Below the pieces are notes generated by a model. The model saw only the letters and a list, made by a program, of their open reading frames with translations, was not told where the DNA came from and did no database searches. Below are positions 12,251 to 24,490 of a stretch of DNA of 64,000 bases, piece after piece. The position numbers were made by a program, and so were the translations under genes. The DNA comes from Cryptomeria japonica (taxonomy: Eukaryota; Streptophyta; Pinopsida; Cupressales; Cupressaceae). Each line of letters begins with the position of its first letter. Position 1 is the stretch's first letter. The stretch lies in assembly GCF_030272615.1 (NCBI RefSeq), contig NC_081415.1, positions 371,321,667 to 371,385,666 of the forward strand, read 5' to 3'.

Positions 12251-14018
12251 GTGATCATAATAATAATAATAATAATGATATTAATAATGATGATGAAATT
12301 AGATTTATGTATATGATAAAGTTGTTAGCAATTTATATATTCGCTGAATATATATATACATAGATAATGGAAATAATATCAATGAGATGATATAGATATA
12401 TATATGTCATTTTGCATTTCTAAGCACGGTGAGGGAAGGTGTGAGAGAATTGCAAGCGGGGTACAGCATATGAACATCCTTCTAGATACGCCACCTTGAA
12501 GTGGGATAAGATGAGCCCATAGAGGCCAAAGGAATACAAAGGGTATGGTCTTTGCGTCTAGGAAGAGATGGTTTCTAGGGCACTCTCCACAATCTTTCCC
12601 CTCTTCTTCACCATGGCTCACAAATACAAGAAGTAAAATCGTTAAGGTATTAGGATGATGACTAGTTGAGGGTCAAAGGCACCTTATTGTAGCTTCCCTA
12701 CTATCTCCAAATGGATCAAATGTTGAAGTGAATCAATTATAAGAGGTGAGAGGTTGATATGATGGAGGGGAGCGGTGTAAATCCCTCACTAGGTACGCCA
12801 CCACATGATGATGGTTGAGGACCATCGGTTAAGGACCACATGATGCCACTGAGGATAAGGTCTTGCCGTTGGGCCTAGGGTAGAGGATACTTAGGCACCT
12901 CATCATGTCTTCCAATTCAACCCTCGTTATGGTTGAGTCTCCATGTAATTGTTGATATGGGTTGTATAGATCAATATATACATATCCTAACCCTAGAACT
13001 GGATGTATTTCATGAGTTATATCTACATTGTTGTCTAATCTCATTGCGGGTTTCGAAAAATAGGCTTATCTCATCTTATTCTTAAATGAAGATTATATCC
13101 CTAACTATGTTTGCCCTTGTTTCATTCTGGATTTGTGAATTTAGGACAAAAACTAGGGCATTTACGAAAAGGGGCATTACAGCTCACAATATTGAATGCT
13201 TTCCAAAATAAGATGATTAACATCAATAAATTCATCATGGTCAAGGTTTCAATGTCAAGTCATAAAATTGGCAAGGTATTCATTAAAATCATGTTCATAA
13301 GCTTTCAATAATTTTCTACAAGCTCCAAAGGGTTTGCCAAACTTCATCAAAATAAAAGAAAAGGTACATCCAAAGCCACCCATCCAAAAGTTTATTTTTA
13401 CTCATCACTTTTTTCTGAGAAAAATGCATATTATGAGCTCTGTTTTTAGTCAGTGCTATTTTTAGTTTTCCTCTAATTTTAGCATTCTTTATTTTTAGCC
13501 TAGTGTCAACTATTGTTAGATCATCTATTTTTAAATCTTTTGTAATGTGAGAGATGTGATTTGCAAGTGGTAGTTTGTAATAATTGTACCAGCAATTTAA
13601 CTTGGGATTGCCGAAGTTCAAATTTAGTTTTAATGGATAGGATTTTGTCATTTATCCTACATGTTATGCAAGGAGTCAGTAGCCAGAATAGAAGTGTAGT
13701 TAATTTCTTTGATTTATTTTCACACATTCTCTTATAAACATTATAAAAAAAGGCCACTTGCACTTAGATTTTTTATGGTAATTCTTACACCGTCTTATTG
13801 ATTAAACTTTTGTTCATTGAGTATTAATTATTATTAATCCTACATTACTGTTGCAAGTATTCTACCTTATGTGTTATTGTGTTTTATAAATATCACTTCA
13901 CAATTACTAAAAGAGTTGTATTGTAGTATGTGCTAGGTCAATCTCATGTAGCTTTGACTGCAACTATTGTGTTAAGCTTATACTAGTGGTATATGTGTTT
14001 AATCCTATTCAATCTTTA
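12251..14018. other. Intergenic DNA, no recognisable gene
   Basis: Contains a short ATA/ATT microsatellite near 12255-12285 and otherwise no convincing coding or repeat structure. The longest open stretch (13316-13651, minus, 111 codons) is Lys/Asn-rich and AT-driven, with no motif I trust. Confidence 0.5.
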
Positions 14019-15004
14019 TGTGTTTTAATGTCCCCTTTTGGGATTTACCATAATTCAGTCTTGAGACAACAATTCAAACTTAAAATGAGAGTTGTAATAT
14101 ATCAAACTGAATACATTTCATTATAACATTTAACTTAAAATTCTAAGAATAGTTTGGAGAATAGAACTTATCTTGATAACTCTCTCTGATTTGACAATGG
14201 CTTTATGTGGATAATCTTCTACAATCCTTTAATGATCAAGGTTGATGGCTGATTCAGATTTGACTGTAGAAGCCTGCAACAATGGTGGTGAAATGGAAGA
14301 CAAACCCAATTCAAATATGTCATTGTGTCTGATTATATCTTTATACTCCTGCTGCAATTCTTGGCACCGTATCTGAAAATTAACCTTGTGCATGTGCTTC
14401 TTCACCTTGCAATCGGATGGGACCTTACCCTTTTTCACTCGGTTGTCTATTGGCTCGTGTGAGCACTGTAAAACTGAATAATAAAAACAAATCTTCTATT
14501 TTCCCCTCTTCTTTCCTTCCTCTCTACATGATGATTTATATCTCCATATACCCCTTCAAGAAGGGCGCGAACTCTTTCAAAGACTCAATCATTTCAAAAG
14601 ACACATCCTATTGCCACATCATGATTAGCTCAATAACATTGTTGCTTTTTCCTTAATAAGGTGGTCCCTTATAATCCTCGATAATTGCTACCTATGATTA
14701 ATTCTTTAATTGCTGTTATCAGCCTTATGTAGCGCCTTAATAATGATCGCTGCACCAAGATAGATGAAGTCACCATCATAACCAGGGAGGAATCCTTTCC
14801 ACGAAGTCGGACACTATGTTTTCTTTAATATATCGTCACATGGATATTTTGTGACTTCAATCACTAACCCTACTGAAATCAAGAATGTAGTCCAATGTCA
14901 TGTGTTGGTGATATACCTGGTGTAGACTTGAATTATGTGTTGGAGTAATTTTAGGACAATTATCTAATTATGTATTAATTAGGTCCTTTAATTTCTTTTT
15001 ACAT

Positions 15005-16114
15005 GTGTTGAGATTATTGGGGTCTGATAATTTCATTTATGGACATATCCTGGGTTTTTCTATTCATCCTTCAGTTGTCCGCCCGGCTAAGGGCAATTAT
15101 GGGTCTTGGCGACATGGCATCCTAACACATCTCAAGTGGCTAGATATGTTGCCTTATTTGTATGGACTCATACCTGAACCAGCAACTTCAGGAGGTAAAT
15201 CGGCTTGGGATAATCTTACAGACCATGTTGTAGGTGTGATTTGTTCTAGTGTTGATTATGACACTATTTGTGCTATATCGGACCTTGAGTGTCCTCGCGC
15301 ACTTTGGACTCGCCTTTGGGAGATATTTGGAGACCCTCATATCTCTCCATTTCCAGAGGATGCTGCAATAGATTGTCTTCTTCCCCTTGCACATGTAGAT
15401 TTCATGCCCTATGATGATGATACTATAGGGGAGCTTGAGTATGTCAAAGGTCTTGCATGTTCCAATGGATCAGAGGCCTATCTTCATGTTCCTACTCACA
15501 TTGAGATCCCATCTCAATCATCTTCATCTTTTGTTGTTCCTGATCAAATTGGCATTGGCTCATGCATAGCCCCCATTGATTCAGTGCAGCAAGACATTGT
15601 TCTTCTAGACACGGCTATTTGGGATTCCTATCTTGCAAACATATCATCCTTGTTTGTGGAGTCTCATATTTCAAATCTAGAGGACTATTTTGAGGACATT
15701 CATCTCCTCTTTTCTGATAGCCACATCAGTGTTGTCAGCTCATCTTTGTCGCCCATGGAGCTTGTTCTTCATCAGTTTTTGCAAAGTCTTGATTTGTCAC
15801 CTCCTATTGTGATTAGGCATGTACCTGATTGGTTTGTGGCACCATCATCTATCATGGACATAGCAACATTTGAGCAGTTTCCAAAGGCACGTACAATTTG
15901 GATTTGGATTCCTACATCTTCCAATTTATGGGAGTGGCTTCACCTATCTCCTGTGGATTGGTTTCTTTCGAAGGGGAGACATGTTGTTTGCAGGAAGTGG
16001 ATCATGTTTTGTCTTCAAGCGTTCATCATTGGCATAGTAACTACTTCTACATTTGGGGGGATTCTTATCCTCATTCTCTCTCTTATGAAGGGGATATTCA
16101 TTGTACTTCTGTGA
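15005..16114 (+). pseudogene. Gag-like ORF without start codon in the Copia-like element
   Basis: An open frame of 369 codons whose first codon is GTG; the first in-frame ATG comes later, as expected if the deletion removed the true start. Residues about 30-115 resemble the plant Copia gag domain: WRHGILTHLKWLDMLPYL, then ALWTRLWEIFGD, matching the family's pattern of a Trp-containing helix and a W-x-x-L-x-x-x-F/Y-G end. The rest is Ser/Ile-rich and unrecognised. Near 15900 another frame (to 16167) looks as good as this one, so a frameshift is likely. No zinc knuckle, protease or pol follows. Confidence 0.55.
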
Positions 16115-16380
16115 TCGATTTTGTACTTGAGGGGCCATTTGGAACCCTTCATCTTAATCACATGTAGTACCTTTTTCATTGCATCTCTCATTTTTGGAGA
16201 GGGATTTTTTCCCATGTGGTTTTTCTCCTTTTCTCCATTTAGAGAGATCTCATTGGTGTGAGTTGCATTGGTTTGTAAATGAGTACCTAATCAGGCCTTT
16301 GTTACCGGGACTCATTCATGCATGCATTTTGCATTCATCATTAGCTCTTTAGCTTATCCCTAAGTTAATCTTAAGGGGGG

Positions 16381-16801
16381 TGTTGGAGTAATTTTAGGAC
16401 AATTATCTAATTATTTATTAATTAGATCCTTTAATCGCTTTTTCACTTAAGCTAAACTTAGGTGCTTTATTTAATCTAGGTGTTATTCTTTTTTAGTCTA
16501 AGTTTACTTAGAGGTGCTTCTAGTTAGCTTTTCTATCTTGTAGTTGAGCTTAAATTAGCTAATACTTTGCATTGCTTTAGTTCTTCTAATCTTAGGATTA
16601 GGGCATCTCTTGCTTTCTCTAAAGCAAGTCATTCATTCATTGTAATTGTACCTTCAATATTGAATCTTCAATTATTTTGTGCAATAATACAAAATTCTTT
16701 GGTTGTTATAAAGCATACAATCTTTGCTTGATCTTTTTTGTGTGATAGGTGTTTGCTTGCAGATTATTCTTGGCTCCTGTGGTTGATCATCAACTTCTAC
16801 A
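16381..16801 (+). repeat. 3' LTR of the Copia-like element
   Basis: Starts TGTTGGAG after the GGGGGG tract and ends CTTCTACA before target duplication TTATG. It is 421 bp, a normal Copia LTR length. The 5' partner survives only at 14938-15003. Confidence 0.85.
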
Positions 16802-17311
16802 TTATGCAACCGTTACCCAAAGTCAATAGTGCTAGAATGAGCAGATCCAATAAAATACAATAAACAAAGTAAATTTCCCTGATGCCTTGAGTGATCAATT
16901 TCAATCTCCCTATGTATCTATCACCTCTGAATGGTTGCATCTTGAAAACCATGTCTTTTCCCCAATTTGCATCCCTTCACAAGTGATCGCATCTCTTCAC
17001 AACAATAATCGTTGTATGATCAAACTTAATCAATGACAATTAAAGTATCATCGTATCACTTCATTAATGTCACTAATACTCATTCCTTCCAAATATCGTA
17101 CCTCCTTTACTAATTTTTTATTCATTGATTTCCATATTATGCCGATCATGCCTTCATAGCAATAGGTTCATCCATTACTGTAAGTGTAGTCGATACAATG
17201 TATTATTGGCCACCTTTACATTCATTGCTTGAATCGCTATTGTTGCGCAGTCTTGAGAAGACCGACCACCTCTATGAATCAACTATCGATCCCTTGATGA
17301 ATCGCTTCACT

Positions 17312-19053
17312 TGTAATGTCCCCATTTTGAAGAAGAATTAATTAATTAATTTAATTAATTAAGTTGTCCAAATTATTGATAAATTTATGGATAGCTTGAT
17401 TAGTTATTTTAATTAATAATATTAAGTTAATTATTTATAAAGTTATCAAATAAATTAAAAATTAAAAGATGACTTTATATTTAATTAATTTAATAAAGTG
17501 ACTAATTAAATATTATTTCATAAAGTCACTTCTAGAAGCTTCTGGATGTTGGGATGAAAAAGTATTAAAGGAGATCAAGATGAAGCTTCAAAAGCAACTT
17601 GGATTTGGATTTTGTTTTTGATTGGGTTTTGTAGAACCGTGAGGTGTCTGCAGACTTTGGTCTTTGGGAACGAAAACTCCCATAGATTGCATAACTGAGG
17701 GAGTGGAAGACCTTCCGAGGGGTTGCAGCTGAGAGTGGAAGATACTCAGTCTTCCATATTGAGCATATTGAGTTACTACATGATCATGATGGTTGGGGTT
17801 CATGGTATCTCCAGATTTTCAGATTGTGTGCCCATTGTATATCGATTTTTGATTGAAAAGGGAAGCCGATCTTATTGGAGGAACATTGGGAGTGAATTGT
17901 AAGTTAGCTGATTGTGTTGCAGGTCTGAGGCAAATCGGGTTCCAGCCTTCATCCCCACAATTTTGCCATTATCACTTCATTGAAGCTCCAAGATCTCCAG
18001 TTGAGATCAATGCTAGCCTTGTGAGCAAGGGCGATTCATCCTACGATCCATTGAAGGTGAATAAGGAAGGTTGCAGGTGTAAATCAGTCAAAATAGATCT
18101 GAAGACAAGTCCGTAGCAGACTTCCATAACCCACGATTTTATTCTATTTCCATCATTGGAACATCAAATCATACAAAGGAGGGCAGCGCTAGTGTTGACA
18201 ATGAAGGGCGATCCCCTTGGGGGTATTTTGAAGGGAATTTAAGGAATCAAGCCCAAATCAGATTCTGAAGACAAACTGATCAGACTGCTGGGACACACAA
18301 ATTCGCTCCTAGGCATCCATATTGGTATCGAACTTGGGGCATCTTGTTTTGGGGGAGATAGCGATCATACTTGGTAAAAAGGTGAAGACTTAGAAGCTGT
18401 CAAACTGTTAATTCTCAGCCCACCATAGCAGCAGCAGGGGCGATCTGGCAGGAGGGTCGAATGAAGTCATTGGAGGCACCAAAATTGCTGATATTGCTCT
18501 CTTCTTCAATTATCAAGGAAGGCGATTTGTTTCAGGTTCATTTGACACTGAAATTTCATTGTAATCTCAGTTAGTATGCATGAGTCCATCGCTGTCATTA
18601 GTCTTCAGAGAATCTGAAAAGGGTCAATGATAATGGACAATGTGTTTGATCATGATGTTGACGATATTATGTCCTATTTAAACCTCATTTTGGAAATAAG
18701 GGAAGAAGGAGTTAATTTGCATCTTTAAGTATGAATGTTCTGAGGTTACTTGCCAACTGTTTGTTATAATATCAGCAAGCTATAGGTGTTTGTTTGTGGA
18801 TCTAAATTGGCATTGAACTCTATAATTTAGTGGCATATGCATCTTTGGCAATTGCCTTAATCATTAGAAGTCATTTATTGTTGATCTTTCTTGAGGAATA
18901 TGCATTAGATGATCTCCATAACATTCTGAAACTTCTGAGACACATATCAGCATAACACGCAAAAATCAAAGTTGCATAACACACAGATTGGATAGACAGA
19001 TTGTAGCAAATATTCCTTGTATTTTCAGTCATACCACTACAGGGGATATTTCA
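17312..19053 (+). mobile_element. Nested solo LTR, TSD TCACT
   Basis: Begins TGTAATGTCCCC and ends GGGGATATTTCA, which matches the inverted family terminus GGGGACATTACA at ten of twelve positions. TCACT flanks it exactly (17307-17311 and 19054-19058). A TATA-like TATTAAAGG near 17566-17574 lies about 250 bp in. No transposon protein is encoded; the 87-codon frame at 17853-18116 has no recognisable motif. Confidence 0.78.
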
Positions 19054-19825
19054 TCACTTCAAGTTTTCTCCGCTGCTCCTTGTAAACGAAGTGCCTGTCG
19101 TTCTTTGTAATTAAACTTGCCATTCTTTAATTAAACAAGATGCTGACCTGTTGCATTTCTTTTATCTTTAATTGTTGCCTCGTTCTTAATACTTTCATCG
19201 TTACATTCAAAATCTTATCGGTGCTTAAACTTGTCTATGTAATCGGCCTTGTTAATCTGCCATACATTAGTTAGTGAGGTCAGCAATATATTGAGTCTAA
19301 ATATAATCTCCCCCATACCACTGTACACATATTTGAACATATCGTCAAAGTCTGCTGCACGCATATAATGAAGTCGTCTATAGTGTAAGAAACTCGCCCA
19401 GTATTGAAGTCCGCCATAGTGTTGATAACTATTGCAAGAATGCTGTCTCTTTAAAATATAGTAATTGATATCTTAATGAATTATATTAATTGCTGCCTTA
19501 ACCTTGAGTTGTTTGCTTAATCTTATTGTTAACAAGTGTTTTGCCAAGTCAGACATCCTTTTCTGATCTCTAGTATGAGAACCTTTCCTCACTATAAAGA
19601 TAATACAAGGAGCTTTCTCATTGTTTGCTTGTTTGGTTCTACATATTGGATGGGGACATCACATGTGTACTTGAATTGCTCAATATCTACTTTTAGTAGA
19701 ATAGCATAAGCATGTAGTCATATGATTTATTTTTAGTCAAAAAGCATAAAAATATTTTGCCTTGAAATGAAGAGTGTGTTAGCTTTTTGCCCTAAGTGAA
19801 TCCAAAAATGTACAATTTTAGTTTT

Positions 19826-21873
19826 TGTAATGTCCCCATTTTTATGCAATCCCATTTTGCAAGGGTTAGCCAATTTTCAAGGTTTTCTAGTGGATCCAAT
19901 TTTGCTAGGAGAGTTCCAATGTTCTTGGTGAGCTCAATTCTTGGTTTCAGTGGGTTTCGACAGTAGTTGCTATTTATACTAAGTGCTTGCATGGCACCAA
20001 TCTTTTTGAGTATTTTTGGGTTTGTTTTTTGGGTCCTCAAAGAATACTGCTATTTATAGTAAATGAGCGCATAGCAACGAATTTTCTATGTTTTTTTGGG
20101 TTTGTTCTCTTGGTCCATGGAGAACTAATATTCTTTGGTCCTTGGAGAACACTACTATTAATAGTAAGTGGTTGCATGGCACCGACCTTTCTGGATCTTT
20201 CTAGGTTTGTTCTCTTTGGTTCTCAAGGACACTACTATTTATAGTGTGTGCTTGTGTCAGCATCAGTTATCATCTGTCAGCTTTAGTTCATTCCGGCATG
20301 TTCAATTCTATGTTTTTGGTGCCTTGGTGAGTTTCCATAAGGTGATGGTAATTATTTGAATATTTTCACTTAAGTATTTCAAAAGTGGCTTTTTAATATT
20401 TAACTTAAGTGAAATAATATTTCAAAAAGTGTGTCTCCAATTGGGACGCCTAGGCTATAAGAGACATAAGTTGTTTTTAAAAGTTATATGGGGGCCTTTT
20501 TCAAGGGACTATTATATTCAAATATTTGAATTTGCTCTAATTTCTCCCTCCAAGCCTATATATTGGGGTTTTGGCTCTCATTCTCTCATTCTGCTTGTGC
20601 ACACAACAAAATGTTGTTGAAATGAACTTGGAGAGCTCTTCTTTGGATTGTTGAGGAGGAAAACCCTCTTCAGTTAGCCTGGTTTCAGTGGTGCAAGATC
20701 CACCCTAGCTGGTTGTTGATTTCAATCTGAGTTTTCAGTTATTTGCTTGATTTGGTGACAAGAGTTTGATGAAAAATCAAGATTTATATGGTATTTTGAT
20801 TCATATTTTCAGGGTTCAATTGTGTGGTTGATATTTTCAGTGACTTTCATGGTTTTGCAAAAGGTTTGGAGTTTGGTACCTGACCATACACTTTCAGCCT
20901 GCTGGTTGAACCTTCATTTTGATTGATATCTGATAGGGAGAATATCTTTTGCTTCTGGGTATTGAATAGATCAATTTTCCTCAGCAGGGAAACCCTAATC
21001 CATGTTTGTTTGGTGATTTTGGTGTTGTCTTTGATTTTCCTAAACAAATTGCCCACTTGCAGGCCATACAAGTACCCTAAGGAGGCACATGGGAGCCATT
21101 TCAGACTTGTGGCTCATGAAATATGGCTGCAAATCATTCTTTTTGAGGTGCTTAAGTGAGTTAAGGTGTTAGCAGGGTTTTTGGGCAGACCGAACGTTGA
21201 AAAAAATTGATTTGAATTTTTTCTTCTAATCGCCCCTGTACATGACAGCGCCTAGATTTGCTACAGCAAGCAGCTCTGGATAGTTTGGTGCCTTTGGAAT
21301 GTTTGTTTATCATTCAATAAGCTGGTATAAGGTCCAATTTTCTGTAGGCAAACTTTCCATGTGTTGGGAGTGTGGATTTTATCCTAATGATTCCCTTAGA
21401 GACTGCTGTTGCAGAGATTTTCTGAGCATGTTCAGACCTAAATTTGAGTTACTTATGATTCAAGGGAGCTGTAATACTGATCTGAGCACTTGGGAGAGCT
21501 GAGAACTTGTTTGTGAAGACTCCATATCTTTTTTTTGCCTATGGTGCCTTCCAAAGACCATGAAACACATGATTCCAGTGTATTGAAGACTGTTCTTTTC
21601 ATTAAATTGCTGCTACAGGTCTGCTAAGTCAAGTAATCGCTCCATATTTGAGGTACTTTAGTCCTGTAGGCTGTTGATTTAATTGTTTGCAATTCATGAT
21701 CATATGATTGTTGGGAAATACCAAAAAACTTCAATGGAATTGAAATGCAAGTGTTCTGAACAATGTATGATCTGAGTCTGAGTTTCCTATCAACAGAATT
21801 ATCTATTTTCATTTGCTATGTTATCATTTCCATTGGTGAAAACAAAACAAAAAAATCAGCGCTGCATATTGCA
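19826..21873 (+). mobile_element. Probable solo LTR of the TGTAATGTCCCC family
   Basis: The left terminus TGTAATGTCCCC is exact. A TATA box (CCTATATATTGG, about 20561-20572) precedes leader-like sequence. The best right end is CTGCATATTGCA at 21873 (seven of twelve positions match the inverted terminus), followed by GTTTT, identical to the left flank (19821-19825). Because GTTTT is low-complexity and the right terminus is diverged, the end is less certain than the start. Confidence 0.5.
19965..20255. repeat. Tandem repeat carrying CTATTTATAGTAA-type boxes
   Basis: A unit beginning GCTATTTATACTAAGTGCTTGCATGGCACC recurs, diverged, at about 19969, 20049, 20152 and 20230 (spacing about 80, 103 and 80 bp). 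Each has an ACTATTWATAGT near-palindrome followed by a GGGTTTGTTCTCTTGG-like stretch. It lies in the U3 part of the probable solo LTR. Confidence 0.7.
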
Positions 21874-22269
21874 GTTTTCTTCAACATAAGCATGAATCAC
21901 CCCAAAAGCACAGTAAAGATTGTAAATAAGCAAGTACATATTGTCTAAATTAGGGTTTCAGGTTTTTTTTTGTTTACAGGGAGCTTCCCCTTCTAATTCG
22001 AAGAACAATTCTACTGCACATATATTTCATTTTATGTCACACTAAATGGTATGAATTAAGATGCTAAATTTTTTTGGCAGCTCTACTTGGGAATGGCAAA
22101 AGACTACCATCTTATCCATTGTGATGTTAAAATTTGGCATAGAAATTTCTAAGTTCATACACAAATTTTCAACTTCTAAAGAAAAACCAATAGAATCAAT
22201 CACTGATTAGGAATGTAATCAAATCAACAACAATTTTCCACCATCATTATTGTCATGAGCAAATCAAAT

Positions 22270-23520
22270 TGGTCCGTTGGCATTAACAAAACATAATGAA
22301 CTACATCACAAATCAAGGAAGAATTTTCCAAAGTTCTATGAAGATGGCAAGCAGCATCCAGATAAATATATTTTCGCCTTTGCCATGTGGAAGTTTGAGT
22401 GTAACACACAAAAATATTGCAATTCACTTGTTTTTGGAGCCATTACAAGGTGCGACAACTAATTGGTATCATCTTGTTGATTCAATCACAAGTTAGGAGT
22501 TGAAGAGCAAGAAGTTTCTTGCATATTTCAAATGCCAAGAATGATGATTGCAAAGCTATGAGGAAATTTGTTGTGAGATTCAACCATCTGGATACCACAA
22601 TCATAGACACTCTAAATCCTTCTTTTGAGATTCTTCTAAGCTGCTTCGTAAATGTTTTATCTCCACAAATTGCTTTCTTTCTTAAGACAGGTCATATTAC
22701 AAAATTGGACACTCAAAAAAATGTCATCAAGTTGGAGGATCATGTAATTAGTTCAAGAAGAATTCAAAAAGATTCAATCAATCCACTAGTTTTTTAATAT
22801 CCCACAACTTTAGCAATTGCCACCTCCTCTAGGTAGAAATGATTCTTTCATCAATTATGTTAGAGATGAATCTCATCTACCTACTCCAACAAGGCAAGTA
22901 GCAAAGGTTTAAACAACTTCTAATAGCTTCAAATAAAAATCAAAGGACTTTATTTGGTCCTCAACGGCTACTAGATGAACTCAATGAAAACTGAATGATG
23001 GGATATACCCAATATGAACCTAATAAGTAAGAAACAATTTTCATAATCATACATTAAATGATGTCATGTGTTTTCTTAGCCAAGAACTGCATATAGAACA
23101 AGAACATCCACAAGAAGCAGAAAATTTTCCTACTTTGCTCAAATTATTTAAGGCCAGAGAGGGGTCGTTGATAGAAAAAGAGCCTAATGTTACACAAGTG
23201 TGCCATATATTCTCTAAGGAGGATGAGATCAAGTCAGCATCTGAAGAGCGAAGTTATGTTCCAATTCTTTATACTGAGAAAGAAGAAATCAATTGCATCC
23301 AAGAAGACAATGAATCCAATAGTTTATCAACTTCCTTCAAAGGGTTGTTAAAAGATCCTACACCACATGTAATTGAAGATGAGCAAGATATTTAGCTCTC
23401 TTTGGAGTTTCAAATTCAAGTTCAACAATTTCCATAAGAACTGGGAATGAAAAACCTCAATTGATATCTACTAAGGAGATGAAGGCATGGCTACAAGAGG
23501 TTGATGATGTTAGTAAAAAA
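22270..23520 (+). pseudogene. Gypsy-type gag remnant, frameshifted
   Basis: Conserved gag pieces appear in order but in different frames: FPKFYEDGKQHPDKYIF (about 22330), FLEPLQGATTNWYHLVDSI (22430-22490), then MRKFVVRFNHLDTTI (about 22560) and LSPQIAFFLKTGHITKL (about 22660). These match the retrotransposon gag (capsid) family. A degraded knuckle with only its first Cys and the His left (CFLSQELHIEQEH, about 23067) and an acidic tail to 23395 follow. A TAG at 22494-22496 sits where family members have Trp. Coding similarity fades after about 23520 and no protease or polymerase follows, so this is a broken fragment. Confidence 0.72.
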
Positions 23521-24015
23521 ACGTAGTTTGATAACGAAAAAGATTTCCTTTTATGGCAGAACAGAAACCAAACAACGCGAGAACAGGGATTCCTTACACG
23601 CTGGAATTCGATTTTCAGACATAATAAGAGAATTTGACATGTGACAATTTGACTATTAACACCATCTAAACGGTAAGTTGAAGTTGTTACCTGACTGTTG
23701 CCACTACCATTACAATATGCATATTTTGGGGAAAAATGCAAATGACTTCAAACTGTAAACTAAAAACTATAAGATAAAGTGAAGCGCACGTTCAAATATT
23801 CATGTAAGTGGAGTTTTCTCGGCTTATCAAATTATGTGGCAATTTATCAAAACTTAATTCATCTCAATCAACCAATACTAATCATGACTAGTGGTTCATA
23901 AAAAATTAAAATCCATATTTAATGATCATAAATAACGCACTTAAAACTTACAATTACTTTACTATAAAAAATAAATAGTAATGAATGACAGAATTGTTGT
24001 TATTGGTCTACTTAC

Positions 24016-24472
24016 AAGAAGGATGAGGTGATGTGAGTAGAATAGCATCAAGTTTATCATGGACAAGTTTACTGTCCACCAAAAAACTGAGATATCCTTT
24101 TAGAGAAGCCTCCCAAGCACCCTGAGGTTGTTGAGGATCAGATTGAGGCTCTTTTTGTTTTGTATGAAGTCTCATTGCCACAAATCGCATCTCCTCTGTA
24201 AATCCCTTGGCCTCTCCAGGCAACAACTTTCTCCTCTTTTCCTCCGCTTGAGCAGGAGCATCTAATAACATTAATATTGGCTTGCCCACTCTCATTGCTC
24301 TTCCGCTGTCTTGCCTAAATCTGGGTAGCTGTGGCCTCATATATATTGACATGGCTCTTGCCCTGTCATTCCTATATATCGGTAGCTCTGGCCTCGTATA
24401 CACTGAAATTGCTCTTGGCCTGTCTTGCCCAAATATTGGTAGCTGTGGCGTCATATACACTGTCATTGCCAT
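24016..24472 (-). pseudogene. HO1: Heme oxygenase 1 first-exon fragment with repeated N-terminus
   Basis: The deduced protein contains PGEAKGFTEEMRFVAMRLHTK, GAWEASLKGYLSFLVDSK and KLVHDKLDAIL, the start of plant plastid heme oxygenase (HY1/HO1), which opens heme to biliverdin for phytochrome chromophore synthesis. The homology ends at a consensus donor (GTAAGT, 24010-24015 on the minus strand), so this is an exon edge, not a retrocopy. The N-terminal part, where a transit peptide should be, is three 19-residue repeats (type AISVYTRPELPIYRNDRAR). Upstream in frame is a TAG where the repeat has Gln. No further HO exons are visible to the left within the window. It is either exon 1 of a gene with a very long intron or a captured fragment. 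Confidence 0.75.
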
Positions 24473-24490
24473 TACCCTGTCCTACTCAAT
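24306..24490 (-). repeat. Exact-period 57-bp tandem repeat in the HO1 N-terminal region
   Basis: Units start with CTGTC (plus strand) at 24306, 24363, 24420 and 24477, exactly 57 bp apart; the last is partial. The period keeps the reading frame (19 codons). Units differ by several substitutions, so the expansion is not recent. Confidence 0.9.

Larger units (their letters stand above)
14938..16801 (+). mobile_element. Nested Copia-like deletion derivative, TSD TTATG
   Basis: A 421-bp 3' LTR (16381-16801) begins TGTTGGAGTAATTTTAGG directly after the purine tract CTTAAGGGGGG. The same beginning is found at 14938, but that LTR copy stops matching after about 66 bp (near 15003) and joins internal sequence. 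TTATG flanks both ends (14933-14937 and 16802-16806). A deletion has therefore removed most of the 5' LTR, the primer-binding site and the start of gag. The interior carries one long open frame and no integrase or reverse transcriptase. Confidence 0.85.
14024..19663. mobile_element. Solo LTR (TGTAATGTCCCC family) interrupted by two nested elements
   Basis: Left terminus TTTAATGTCCCC (one substitution from the family consensus) and right terminus GGGGACATCACA are inverted matches. They are flanked by a perfect 5-bp TGTGT (14019-14023 and 19664-19668). Two later insertions lie inside, each with its own target duplication: 14938-16801 and 17312-19053. Removing them leaves about 2.0 kb of outer LTR with no coding capacity. 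The order of events is read directly from the nesting. Orientation could not be decided. Confidence 0.8.

Noticed and set aside
13316-13651. 111-codon minus-strand frame
   Set aside because: Lys/Asn-rich, with a vague Cys-containing start that does not form a real zinc knuckle; not supportable as gag.
17312-19663. A single LTR from 17312 to 19663
   Set aside because: Flanks TCACT and TGTGT differ; each matches another end (19053 and 14024).
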